A DNA stretch of 64,000 nt from Alkalimarinus alittae. Lineage in GTDB: Bacteria > Pseudomonadota > Gammaproteobacteria > Pseudomonadales > Oleiphilaceae. Position numbers and translations under genes: made by a program. Of the stretch, positions 27,203 through 35,374 are shown one piece after another. The stretch spans positions 2,022,001-2,086,000 of the forward strand of contig NZ_CP100390.1 of NCBI RefSeq assembly GCF_026016465.1. The letters run 5' to 3'. The first letter of the stretch is position 1; the number at the start of each line of letters is the position of its first letter. The notes under the pieces were generated by a model. The model was not told the origin of the DNA and searched no databases. It saw only the letters and a program-made list of their open reading frames with translations.

Positions 27203-27780
27203 TGAGACGAAACAACTTATTTATGACATTGCCTAATATGCTCACCATGTCGAGAATCGTGCTAATACCGGTTTTCGTCCTTGCGTTTTATTTACCTAAT
27301 GAGTCTCATCGTATGGTGGCCACGGGAGTGTTCTTTCTGGCCGGTTTTACTGACTGGCTAGATGGATATATCGCCCGTAAGATGAATCAGACGACTCGTT
27401 TTGGTGCCTTCTTAGACCCAGTAGCAGATAAACTGATGGTCGCGGTAGCACTGACAATGATCGTCGAAGACTTTAATTCGATGTGGATAACCATTCCGTC
27501 AATTATCATAATTGGCCGTGAAATAGTCATATCGGCACTACGAGAGTGGATGGCTGAAATGGGTAAACGGGCAAGTGTTGCTGTTTCTTATATTGGTAAG
27601 ATTAAAACAGGGGCTCAAATGTGGGCAATCCTGCTTATGCTATTCTCACCACCGGGTGAACTGGTCGCAAATATTGGTGTGGTGTTATTGTATTTGGCAT
27701 CAGTGCTCACTTTATGGTCAATGTTCATATATTTGAAGGCTGCATGGCCCGATTTATCTGAAGAAATGTACATTAAATAA
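27202..27780 (+). CDS. pgsA: Phosphatidylglycerophosphate synthase
   Basis: Inner-membrane enzyme that joins CDP-diacylglycerol and glycerol-3-phosphate, the committed step to phosphatidylglycerol. The CDP-alcohol phosphotransferase signature is complete: DWLDGYIAR, then RFGAFLDPVADK. Several hydrophobic segments are present, such as VLIPVFVLAFYLP. ATG 27202 shares one base with the uvrC stop; a later ATG (MTLPNMLTMSRI) is also possible and better matches the E. coli N-terminus. It is the last gene of the gacA-uvrC-pgsA unit. Confidence 0.95.
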   Translation: MRRNNLFMTLPNMLTMSRIVLIPVFVLAFYLPNESHRMVATGVFFLAGFTDWLDGYIARKMNQTTRFGAFLDPVADKLMVAVALTMIVEDFNSMWITIPSIIIIGREIVISALREWMAEMGKRASVAVSYIGKIKTGAQMWAILLMLFSPPGELVANIGVVLLYLASVLTLWSMFIYLKAAWPDLSEEMYIK

Positions 27781-27819
27781 TCAATCTGTTATTGCGTGAC
27801 ATTATCTTACTTTTGGCGC

Positions 27820-27847
27820 TTGACAGAAATCGTTAATCAAGTAATAT
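27820..27847 (+). promoter_or_regulatory. Sigma70 promoter of the tRNA-Gly-Cys-Leu cluster
   Basis: TTGACA (27820-27825), 16-bp spacer, TAATAT (27842-27847), 13 bp before the tRNA-Gly. The boxes and spacer length are identical to the tRNA-Ser promoter. Confidence 0.8.
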
Positions 27848-27860
27848 ATGCGCCACTCAA

Positions 27861-27936
27861 GCGGGAATAGCTCAGTTGGTAGAGCACAACCTTGCCAAGG
27901 TTGGGGTCGCGAGTTCGAATCTCGTTTCCCGCTCCA
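27861..27936 (+). tRNA. tRNA-Gly(GCC)
   Basis: 76 nt with encoded CCA. Acceptor stem GCGGGAA/TTCCCGC, D arm AGCTCAGTTGGTAGAGC, anticodon GCC in CTTGCCAAG, and T arm CGAGTTCGAATCTCG. Confidence 0.97.
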
Positions 27937-27944
27937 AATTTTAG

Positions 27945-27969
27945 AAACCCCGGCAAAGCTGGGGTTTTT
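27945..27969 (+). terminator. Hairpin with T run after tRNA-Gly
   Basis: AAACCCCGGC, loop AAA, GCTGGGGTTT, then T residues. It could partly terminate between tRNA-Gly and tRNA-Cys or release the tRNA-Gly 3' end. Confidence 0.65.
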
Positions 27970-28050
27970 AGTTATACTACAAACTTGTTTAGCGTAGTTA
28001 TGTTAAATTTCGCGTAGTTATGTTAGATAGTTAGGTAAAAGTAGCATAAA

Positions 28051-28124
28051 GGCGCGATAGCAAAGCGGTTATGCACTGGATTGCAAATCCACGTAGGCCG
28101 GTTCGACTCCGGCTCGCGCCTCCA
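28051..28124 (+). tRNA. tRNA-Cys(GCA)
   Basis: 74 nt with encoded CCA after the discriminator T. Acceptor GGCGCGA/TCGCGCC, anticodon GCA in ATTGCAAAT, T arm CCGGTTCGACTCCGG. Confidence 0.97.
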
Positions 28125-28169
28125 AATTTAGAAGGTCGAAGCAATTCGATTTAGTTAGAAAAAAGAAAA

Positions 28170-28256
28170 GCCTGGGTGGTGGAATTGGTAGACACCCGAG
28201 ACTTAAAATCTCGTGTCCGTAAGGGCGTGCCGGTTCGACCCCGGCTCCAGGCACCA
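28170..28256 (+). tRNA. tRNA-Leu(TAA), island insertion site
   Basis: 87-nt class II tRNA with encoded CCA. Acceptor GCCTGGG/CCAGGC, anticodon TAA in the loop CTTAAAA, long variable arm TGTCCGTAAGGGCGT, T arm CCGGTTCGACCCCGG. The accessory island with P4-type integrases starts right after it, so its 3' end is the likely attachment site. I found no second copy of the 3' end in the window. Confidence 0.97.
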
Positions 28257-28438
28257 TTCTCAATAGTTTCACTTCGTATCATAAAATCCAATATAGTCCT
28301 AAAGTCCAATAAATACAGCGTATTAGCGTTGGTTTTTCTGTGCCTGTTTGTCTCACTGTGTTCCGCGTTGTGTCATTGCATCTTTTCTGTAAGGGGTAAA
28401 TTAGGGGGCAAATTGAGTGTGGTTTAGGTATTGTCCCT

Positions 28439-29649
28439 ATGAAAAGACAGAAATGGCCTGGAAAATTAACAGAAGCACAAATCAAGAAGCTTAAGCCAAA
28501 AGAACGCCTTATAAGGTTTCCGATGGTGGAGGTCTTCATTTACTTATTCATCCTAATGGATCCTGTTATTGGCGTGTAAAATACCGTATTGATAATAAAG
28601 AGAAAATTTTATCTTTGGGGGTATATCCAGGGACAAAATTAGAGGAGGCCCGAAACAAAACTGTGGAAGCTAAAAAGCTACTAGAAGAAGGGACTGATCC
28701 TGCTGTTCAGAAAAGGCGAAATAAAATGCGCCAGGTAGAGAATTGTTTCAATGCCATTGCTCTCGAGTGGTGGGAGAAAGAGCGGAGTGTTTGGACTACT
28801 GACCATGCGAATCGGGTAAAACAGACTCTAGAGCGAGAGGCTTTTCCAGTTATTGGTGAAATGCCCATTGATAAAATAACTGCACAAGATTGCCTACAGG
28901 TCGTCCGTAATATTGAGGCTCGTGGTGCACTGGATGTTGCCAGTCGCGTCAAGCAACGAATGAGTGCGGTATTTCGTTACGCAATTTATACTGGGTATGT
29001 AGACGGTAATCCGGTTGATGCACTCAGGGATGTGATAAAAAGCAGAAAAGTTCGCCATCAAAAAGCGTTAGACCTGCCTTTACTCCCGAAATTTTTAAAT
29101 GATGTTGATGAATGCAATAGGCTAACCGAGGTGACTCGGCTAGGTCTCAAATTGTTGGTTCATTGTTTTGTTCGCCCTGGTGAGCTTAGGGCTGCACGCT
29201 GGTCTGAAATAGACTGGAATAACGCGGAGTGGCGAATTCCTGCTGAGCGAATGAAAATGCGAGAAACCCATATTGTCCCTCTCGCCCCTCAAACAATCAC
29301 AATTCTCATCGAGTTGCAGGCAAAATCCGGCAAATTTGAGTACTTGTTCCCTGGCTATCACAATCCTCGTACTCATATGTCAGAGAATGCCCTGACATAC
29401 GCAATACGTAGGCGCCTTAATTTTGATGCAACCAGTCATGGCTTTCGAACGGTGGCATCGACTGTACTTAATGAGAATGGATTTAGGCCTGATATTATTG
29501 AGCGGCAACTAGCGCACTCTGAGCGAAATAGGGTTAGAGCAGCCTATAATAGAGCCCTTTATCTTAATGAGCGCCGTGATATGATGGAGTGGTGGGCTAG
29601 TTACCTAGCTGAATTGCTACGACAGTACAGGGATAGCAATACTAAATAA
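28439..29649 (+). pseudogene. P4-type tyrosine integrase, frameshifted near its N-terminus
   Basis: Site-specific recombinase of the kind that integrates islands into tRNA genes. ATG 28439 opens MKRQKWPGKLTEAQIKKLKP, but the frame runs into a stop after about 45 codons. The expected continuation YKVSDGGGLHLLIHPNG appears in another frame from about 28511, and a TAA lies upstream in that second frame. A single-base loss around 28505-28511 explains this. The remaining 344 residues keep the catalytic parts: RPGELRAARWSEIDW, SHGFRTVAS, LAHSERN and Tyr in AAYNRALYL. It is closely similar to the integrase at 42.5 kb. It could be inactive, or start late at TTG 28615 without the arm-binding domain. 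Confidence 0.85.
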
Positions 29650-29734
29650 GCCAAAATATTCAAATAAGTTCACTTTATCTGAAACATGACGAAATAAGCT
29701 ATCTTTCGAGTCAATTAGCTTATATATAACCGTT

Positions 29735-29773
29735 AATAATACCTCCTTACATTAACTGCTACTCGTGTGGAGG
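29735..29773 (+). promoter_or_regulatory. alpA leader with CCTCC box facing the ribosome site
   Basis: AATAATACCTCC at 29735-29746 is followed by the alpA ribosome site GGAGG at 29769-29773. CCTCC can pair with GGAGG and hide it. The same AATAATACCTCC lies before the second alpA (30957-30968), and a shorter form lies at 43794-43804. Confidence 0.5.
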
Positions 29774-29778
29774 TCATT

Positions 29779-29973
29779 ATGAGTGCACAAACAACAACAT
29801 ACCCACGTATGTTGCGTATCAATGATGTTAGCAGCATCACTGGTCTGTCTAGAAGTACTTTTTATAGAAACGTAGAGGCCAATAGCTTTCCTAAACCGGT
29901 ACATATCACTCGCCGCCGTATTGCTTTGCGCGAACTTGATATTATGAACTGGTTCGAATCACTGGAGGCCTGA
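29779..29973 (+). CDS. AlpA-family DNA-binding regulator (copy 1)
   Basis: Small transcription regulator of the AlpA/P4 Vis type, which controls integrase or excision genes of tRNA-linked islands. It has 64 residues and is essentially one winged helix-turn-helix: MLRINDVSSITGLSRSTFYR, then FPKPVHITRRRIALRELDI and ending NWFESLEA. ATG 29779 follows GGAGG by five bases. The TGA stop is one base before the ATG of the integrase-like gene, so the two form an operon. A CCTCC box in the leader may control translation. Confidence 0.88.
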   Translation: MSAQTTTYPRMLRINDVSSITGLSRSTFYRNVEANSFPKPVHITRRRIALRELDIMNWFESLEA

Positions 29974-29974
29974 T

Positions 29975-30568
29975 ATGCACATGGAATATAAGGAGCAGGC
30001 GTCCTGCTCGTTAAATTCGCTAGATGTGGCTAAGGCAGCAAACCTAGTAGAGGAAGCATACAGGATTTCCCAAGTAGCCAAATTTGCCGTTGAGCTCTAC
30101 ATCTATATGCCGATGAACCCGAAAATCTTTGTTAAAATCCAATGGGATGATGTTGATCTAGACAATGCTTTGTTGAGAAGTCGTTCAGGTGACAACCTGC
30201 TTTTGATTCCTATTTCTACGAGAGCGATCAGATTGTTAGAGGCATTAAAGTCGATTACGGGTGCTAATCGGTTTGTCTTTTCGAAAAATAAAACATCAAA
30301 CAACCATATTGCAGAGAGCCAGCTAACCAATGCTCTAAGAAAAACGGGGTTCTATTTGCCAGTCTCAAAAATATTAGAATTGGCTAAATATACACTTGTT
30401 GAAAAATTCGCAGACTGGGATGCGGTCGCCATTCAATTTGGAGTGATCTCAGTATCCGAGAGTATCTGGAGAGATGATGATCGACTTGATGAGCGTAGAG
30501 TATTGACTCAATGGTGGGCAGATTACATCGATAACCTTAGGTTATCGCTACGATATTTTCTTCCTTAA
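29975..30568 (+). CDS. Catalytically dead integrase-like protein coupled to alpA
   Basis: 197-residue protein that lines up with the catalytic half of the neighbouring integrases but has lost their active site. The strand/helix pattern IQWDDVDLDNALLRSRSG, NLLLIPISTRAIRLLEALK and SQLTNALRKTGF matches the integrase WSEIDF, FVIPLSDAAIAILTRL and TLNAAIRRLGF. The ending RRVLTQWWADYIDNLR matches RTEFMSWWSEYLADVR. The catalytic Arg region reads NPKIFVKIQ, the HxxR box reads PVSK, and the Tyr position reads SIWRDDDRL. It has no arm-binding N-terminus. ATG 29975 is one base after the alpA stop, and GGAGG in the alpA tail serves as its ribosome site. It may be a regulator of recombination or a decaying gene. 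Confidence 0.65.
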   Translation: MHMEYKEQASCSLNSLDVAKAANLVEEAYRISQVAKFAVELYIYMPMNPKIFVKIQWDDVDLDNALLRSRSGDNLLLIPISTRAIRLLEALKSITGANRFVFSKNKTSNNHIAESQLTNALRKTGFYLPVSKILELAKYTLVEKFADWDAVAIQFGVISVSESIWRDDDRLDERRVLTQWWADYIDNLRLSLRYFLP

Positions 30569-30592
30569 CTGCTCTAGATTGGATTTAACATA

Positions 30593-30628
30593 GCCAGTAA
30601 TGGATCTATTGATCTGTTATTGGCTTTT
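30593..30628 (+). terminator. Terminator of the alpA1-dead integrase unit
   Basis: GCCAGTAATGGATC, short loop, GATCTGTTATTGGC, then TTTT. Eleven of 14 positions pair. It lies 25 bp after the stop. Confidence 0.55.
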
Positions 30629-30956
30629 GTGCAATTTGATCCTTATAAATAAACAAGGCAACCTATTAAATCTGACTTAGACAATAAGAAAGCAAGTCTA
30701 TTCGTCAAATAAATCAATGAAATACACAGTAAAGACATTTATAGCAGAGATGTGGGAATGAGTGAAGCAGCGTACTTCTCACCGTTTAATAACTTAAGCG
30801 CTGTGATTTTGTAGTAAAAATATCAAATTAAATATGCCTAAGTAAATCAATAGGATATAGATGTGAGAGCGGTTGTTTAGTTGCTTATTTTTAATATAGT
30901 CGTTTCGAGTGCGAATATAGCAATCTTTTAGCCGATTTACCCACTACGTTAAGCTC
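30629..30956. other. AT-rich gap before alpA2
   Basis: About 330 bp of AT-rich sequence between the first and second alpA units. No gene is supported here. It presumably carries the alpA2 promoter. Confidence 0.4.
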
Positions 30957-30993
30957 AATAATACCTCCACATTAATCGAAACCTACTGTGGAG
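30957..30993 (+). promoter_or_regulatory. alpA2 leader with CCTCCAC box facing the ribosome site
   Basis: AATAATACCTCC at 30957-30968 is shared exactly with the alpA1 leader. Here CTCCAC (30965-30970) pairs perfectly with GTGGAG (30988-30993), the ribosome site of alpA2. Confidence 0.5.
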
Positions 30994-30999
30994 TACAAA

Positions 31000-31188
31000 A
31001 TGCCTCAATCAAATACCGCCCAATTACTCAAGATCCCTCAGGTTACTAAAATAACGGGGTTATCTCGCAGCACTATTTATAGACTGATCAAAGATGGAGA
31101 ATTTCCTGGGCCAATTCGAATCACTAGGCGACGGGTTGCCTGGCGGCAAGATGATATTCAGTCTTGGTTTGACAGCATAGGAGCGTAA
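31000..31188 (+). CDS. AlpA-family DNA-binding regulator (copy 2)
   Basis: 62-residue AlpA-type regulator, paralogue of copy 1. The helix-turn-helix reads LLKIPQVTKITGLSRSTIYR, followed by FPGPIRITRRRVAWRQDDI and SWFDSIGA. ATG 31000 follows TGTGGAG; the longer frame to GTG 30988 starts inside the ribosome site and is unlikely. The integrase gene begins four bases after its stop, so it probably regulates and is co-transcribed with that integrase. Confidence 0.88.
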   Translation: MPQSNTAQLLKIPQVTKITGLSRSTIYRLIKDGEFPGPIRITRRRVAWRQDDIQSWFDSIGA

Positions 31189-31192
31189 GATA

Positions 31193-32437
31193 ATGACTAG
31201 ACGAACGATTCCAAGCCGCCTGACAGATGCAACCATCCGCAATGCCCAGGATAAGGGCAAAAAGTATAAACTTTATGATGGGGGAGGTTTATTCCTGGAG
31301 GTAAGCAAAACGAAAATTGACGGCAAGAATATTAAGCGTTGGAAGATGAGGTACAAATTTGCTGAAAAGGAGCGGTGTATTACTATTGGTCCTTACTTGC
31401 CTAATAATAAGGGCGTTTCCCTGTTAGAGGCGCGAGAAGCAGCTTTGGAAGCTAAAGCAATGCTGCTGAGAGGTGTTAACCCCTCCTTGAGAATTGGAAA
31501 TAAGGGGAATGCCTCAACTGATAGCAAATTCAAATCAGTTGCCAAAGCATGGCACGAAAATGAGTTAGAGAAATGGAAGACAGGGCACGCCGCTGATATA
31601 TGGGACTCGTTGGAGAAAGATGTTTTTCCAACATTTGGTGATGTTCCAATACACGAGATCTCAACACAGGATTGCCTGATTATTTTGCAAAAAATTGAAA
31701 AACGGGGAGCATTAGAAACGTGTAAAAAAATTAAGCAGAGAATGTCTTGTATATTTGATCATGGAATTATATTTGATTTTATAAAGTCAAATCCTGTGGG
31801 GCCTCTACGAAAATTTGGTAAAAAGCGCAAAACAAAGGGCTACAAAGCAATAGCAGTCTCAGAACTTAGCTCATATCTTAATGCTGTTGAAACGAGTATA
31901 CGTATAGAAGAGTTAACCAGACTGGCGTTACAGCTCTCAGTTGAAACGTTTGGCAGGTCAGCTGAGGTTAGAGAGGGGACATGGAGCGAAATTGATTTTG
32001 AGAAAAAGCTCTGGCATATACCCAAAGAGCGAATGAAGAATAATTTGGATTTCGTTATACCTCTTAGCGATGCCGCTATAGCTATATTGACAAGGCTCAG
32101 GGATATCAATGGTCGCCGAGAATTGATATTTGCAAGCACTATAAATCCTAAAAAGCCGATCAGTGAGGGGACTTTAAATGCAGCTATTAGGCGACTAGGA
32201 TTTGATGGTACAACTCACGGATTTAGGAAAATCGCGTGCACAACGCTTTATGAAGTAGGGTATCCTCACCCAGCTATAGAACGCCAGTTATCGCATGTGG
32301 AGAAAAACAAGATTGTTGGCATTTATAATAAGGCAAAATATTTAAATAAGAGAACAGAGTTTATGTCTTGGTGGTCCGAGTACCTAGCTGATGTTAGGCT
32401 AGGGAAGAGGGAGCCGATTGAATATGTAATTGATTAA
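31193..32437 (+). CDS. P4-type tyrosine integrase (intact)
   Basis: Site-specific recombinase of 414 residues. The N-terminal DUF4102 arm-binding domain (about 1-95) has KYKLYDGGGLFLEVSK and the IGPYLP turn. The core-binding domain is at about 105-200 and the catalytic domain at about 210-400. Catalytic residues are Arg in TFGRSAEVREGTWSEIDF, HGFRK, LSHVEKN and Tyr in IYNKAKYL. It is more distant from the other two integrases, which resemble each other. It lies four bases after alpA2 in an apparent operon. Confidence 0.9.
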   Translation: MTRRTIPSRLTDATIRNAQDKGKKYKLYDGGGLFLEVSKTKIDGKNIKRWKMRYKFAEKERCITIGPYLPNNKGVSLLEAREAALEAKAMLLRGVNPSLRIGNKGNASTDSKFKSVAKAWHENELEKWKTGHAADIWDSLEKDVFPTFGDVPIHEISTQDCLIILQKIEKRGALETCKKIKQRMSCIFDHGIIFDFIKSNPVGPLRKFGKKRKTKGYKAIAVSELSSYLNAVETSIRIEELTRLALQLSVETFGRSAEVREGTWSEIDFEKKLWHIPKERMKNNLDFVIPLSDAAIAILTRLRDINGRRELIFASTINPKKPISEGTLNAAIRRLGFDGTTHGFRKIACTTLYEVGYPHPAIERQLSHVEKNKIVGIYNKAKYLNKRTEFMSWWSEYLADVRLGKREPIEYVID

Positions 32438-32545
32438 TTTTTTGATATCTAGGTTCAGCAGAAATTTGCTGGATCTAGATATTAATGAGACTGATTTTGT
32501 TTCAGAAATTATGTAATGCAAGTCTTTCAATGAGTGTAAATCTAA

Positions 32546-32577
32546 CTGAAGCAGGCATTCGTTGAAAGCTGCTTCAG
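32546..32577. terminator. Hairpin between integrase 2 and lipoprotein gene
   Basis: CTGAAGCAG (32546-32554) and CTGCTTCAG (32569-32577), a 9-bp perfect stem between convergent genes. No T tract is present. Confidence 0.4.
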
Positions 32578-32714
32578 GCTGCCCCGTGCTGCTTTTGACA
32601 CATACGACAATGGCAATGTGATACTTTTCGCGGCATGCTTTTGATTTCGTACTGCACTTGCCTGCAGAGGCAGCTCCCTTTCAGCATTTAATGGCCTCTT
32701 AACTAATAACCAAG

Positions 32715-33212
32715 TTATGGTGTCTGCTTGCATTCATCGAGCTTCTTCGTAGCACTAATGCTGGTCCCCTGTTGATCAAATAGAAATGACAATGGCATAT
32801 CTATACTTCCAAATATTGCTTGTTTGTAGGCGTCTATATTAGGTATTTCCACGCCATTGATTGAGGCTAAGCTTACTGGCATATTTTCAGGGAGCCCATG
32901 AGAAATTTTGTATGCTTCTAAAACCATAGGCTTGTCGTTCTCCATTTCGATGATAACAGGATAACAACCAATATCATCGACTTTAATAAACCCTTTCTTA
33001 GAGAATATATCGACGCATGCATCTCTATTTCGTGCAGCAATAATTTGATTCCCCAGAGAAATGGCAGAGCCAATCACCTTCCCTTTGCATACATGTGCTT
33101 CACCTTCAGCGTTCAACATGTCGGCCGTTTTGATTATTGTGCTTGAGCAACCAGCCAAGGTTAGAATGCTGAGTGCTAATAAAAGTGCTTTTGATGTTTT
33201 CATTGTGTTCAT
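32715..33212 (-). CDS. Predicted lipoprotein with PDZ-like C-terminus
   Basis: Not a family I recognise. 165 residues with signal MNTMKTSKALLLALSILTLA and lipobox LTLAGC (Cys22), so it should be membrane-anchored after export. Four further cysteines lie in the mature part, two at CKGKV and RDACVDIF, which could form disulfides. The segment SLASINGVEIPNIDAYKQ with the following strand resembles the carboxylate-binding half of a PDZ domain. It lies 21 bp downstream of the 671-residue lipoprotein gene on the same strand and is probably co-transcribed with it. Confidence 0.65.
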   Translation of the reverse strand: MNTMKTSKALLLALSILTLAGCSSTIIKTADMLNAEGEAHVCKGKVIGSAISLGNQIIAARNRDACVDIFSKKGFIKVDDIGCYPVIIEMENDKPMVLEAYKISHGLPENMPVSLASINGVEIPNIDAYKQAIFGSIDMPLSFLFDQQGTSISATKKLDECKQTP

Positions 33213-33233
33213 CCATTGAATTTGGTTTACGAG

Positions 33234-35249
33234 TTAGTACAAGCGTCCGTGAATAGGGGATAGCGAGTATTCAGGTAGGTTTGTTGATTGAGTTGCCATT
33301 TCAACAAGTGAAACCTGGTGAAGGCGTGAATTTGTTCCGCCCTTGGCAATCACATGGAGCTTTTCATCTTGCGCATCACTAACCGAAGTATCCGTTACGT
33401 CGCCTAGGATTAATATTTCTCGGAGAGCACCATTATCCTTTGAAATAGAATAGAGGCGTATATCGAAAGCTGTTGACTCGGAAGTATTCAAATTTTGCTC
33501 AATCAATAAGGAGTGAGAATTAGATGTTAAGTCAAAATAAGGCTTCAATTGCGCGTTGGTTATGTTCTGTGCAATATCAAGGTTGCGGTCAAAAAGTGAT
33601 ACGGTGGCTTCATTGATAGATGTTGAGTTGCTGTCTCTATAGGATACAGCCAATACATCCCCGTGGACGTGAATATGTCCGTGGTATTTATCTTCGAATA
33701 TCGGAGAAAATGCTCTCGTGCTTAGGTTATACGAATAGATATGGTCTTTGAAATCTGAAATATCAGAAATATCTCGAATTTCAAAGATTAAATAATCTCC
33801 GTGCAGTGATATATCAGTCACTGATGTTTTTTCTTCTATGTCAAAGAGTTTGTTTATTGATAGGTCGGTTCTATCAACTTGATAGACCGCAGAGTCGGCA
33901 AAAAACAGACTAATGTTCGTTCCCAATTGATTGAAAGTGGGTAGATAAATCGAGGTCTCGGCGGAGAATATCGGCGTGCCGGGCAGTTGATAGCCTGACT
34001 GGAGTAAATCTTCAGCTGTGACTAAATACAAGGATCTATCTCTATTGGCCAAAGCGTATATAGCGCTTTGGGATTCGCCTTTCGGACCTGTTTGAATCAG
34101 GCTCCTGAGGTCAAGTTCGGTACCGCTATCTAGGTTTGCGTCGACAAAACCAACTCTACCCGTAGTGCCATCAGTTTTTCCTCCGTACATCAAAGAAACT
34201 TGGCCTGAATAGTCATAAAGTGCGCCCGTAGGGGTTATATCTAATTCAGTGGGTACAACTTCGTCATTTTCGCTATCATCAATGAGAATTCTAGCTATAT
34301 AGTCGTCACCTCCTATTCCACATAACCCGTCTTCTCCTGATAGCTGGGTAAACGTAAGGTCATTGGAGGTAGAAACAAATGATTTTGCATAATAGCAGGG
34401 GGTCGAAGAGCCTTGACCGCTCAAGTTTCGTAAGGAACCATCGGTTCTGTTAAATGCCACTAGCTTCTTATCATCTTGGCTAATGATGATGTTATTGTCT
34501 AAAGATCCCGTTTCAATATTGAGAACAAGGGGTTTAAGGGTGTATTCAGGTGCGAGCTGGTCTTCTACCACTGTTGCTAGGGCGTTGTTTTCATAACTGT
34601 AGCTAATCAGCTGTTCATCATAAAAAGCGGTGAGTAACTCGAAATTTGGAGCGCTGAGAGACTTAAATGTGTCTGTATACGTTATTCCAAAGTTTTCCAG
34701 TGATTCGCTAAAGTGCTTTTTAGCACCGCTGCGATCGACCAAGGAATTTATTCCTAAATGATTAATGAGTTCGATTACGTCTTCATCTAGGGAAAAAACT
34801 GAAGCTGAATCGCTGAAGTCGATGCTCATTCCACTCGCTAAATTATGAATCGCTTGTGGGATCTTAATTCCATCACTTACGTCTTGATTCTCATCCAATG
34901 ATTGCAGAAGTTGAATAGCGTTCAATGCAGAAGTAGATGCAATATCTGAGTCAGTCGTAAATAGATCCAATGGTGTAACGATGGCTTTTCCTAAGGATTC
35001 TCCCAGGTATATATTTCCTATATAAAACCTGATGGTTTCTCCTTCTAGGTAATCGAAATAACCTTGCTCATCAGTATAAGCCTCTTGGCTATCTGTAACG
35101 TATCTCAGGTTCGCGACAGCTGAATCAATGAATTGGCCTTGGTTGATACTGGGTTCAGGGCTGGGGGCAGGGGTGGATGAGCCACCGCCACACCCTGATA
35201 TCAGTGCTGTAACAGAAATTAATGCTGTTGGAATTGCCAGTTTTTTCAT
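33234..35249 (-). CDS. Large secreted lipoprotein, probable beta-propeller
   Basis: 671-residue exported lipoprotein. The lipobox LISGC (Cys20) is followed by a Gly/Ser/Pro-rich linker (GGGSSTPAPSPEPS). An N-terminal module GQFIDSAVANLRYVTD...GYFDYLEGETIRFYIG is of a kind often seen in marine gammaproteobacterial surface lipoproteins. Residues 200-670 contain repeated short beta segments with Asp- and Gly-rich turns, consistent with a propeller-like surface domain. No enzymatic motif is visible. It is upstream of the smaller lipoprotein gene. Location in the integrase island suggests it is cargo. Confidence 0.65.
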   Translation of the reverse strand: MKKLAIPTALISVTALISGCGGGSSTPAPSPEPSINQGQFIDSAVANLRYVTDSQEAYTDEQGYFDYLEGETIRFYIGNIYLGESLGKAIVTPLDLFTTDSDIASTSALNAIQLLQSLDENQDVSDGIKIPQAIHNLASGMSIDFSDSASVFSLDEDVIELINHLGINSLVDRSGAKKHFSESLENFGITYTDTFKSLSAPNFELLTAFYDEQLISYSYENNALATVVEDQLAPEYTLKPLVLNIETGSLDNNIIISQDDKKLVAFNRTDGSLRNLSGQGSSTPCYYAKSFVSTSNDLTFTQLSGEDGLCGIGGDDYIARILIDDSENDEVVPTELDITPTGALYDYSGQVSLMYGGKTDGTTGRVGFVDANLDSGTELDLRSLIQTGPKGESQSAIYALANRDRSLYLVTAEDLLQSGYQLPGTPIFSAETSIYLPTFNQLGTNISLFFADSAVYQVDRTDLSINKLFDIEEKTSVTDISLHGDYLIFEIRDISDISDFKDHIYSYNLSTRAFSPIFEDKYHGHIHVHGDVLAVSYRDSNSTSINEATVSLFDRNLDIAQNITNAQLKPYFDLTSNSHSLLIEQNLNTSESTAFDIRLYSISKDNGALREILILGDVTDTSVSDAQDEKLHVIAKGGTNSRLHQVSLVEMATQSTNLPEYSLSPIHGRLY

Positions 35250-35374
35250 ATTCGTATCCTTGAAAAATGAATGGGGTCCTTAGCTTACTACCTGGGCTTA
35301 AATTGCAAGGGGGTTGTGTTAGCAGGTAGAAGTAATTGTCGTCATCAGGTGATTGGCTTGTAAGTCGGGTGTAG

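Noticed and set aside
28176-28427. Open frame overlapping tRNA-Leu
   Set aside because: It runs through the tRNA gene; translated tRNA sequence often gives such false frames.
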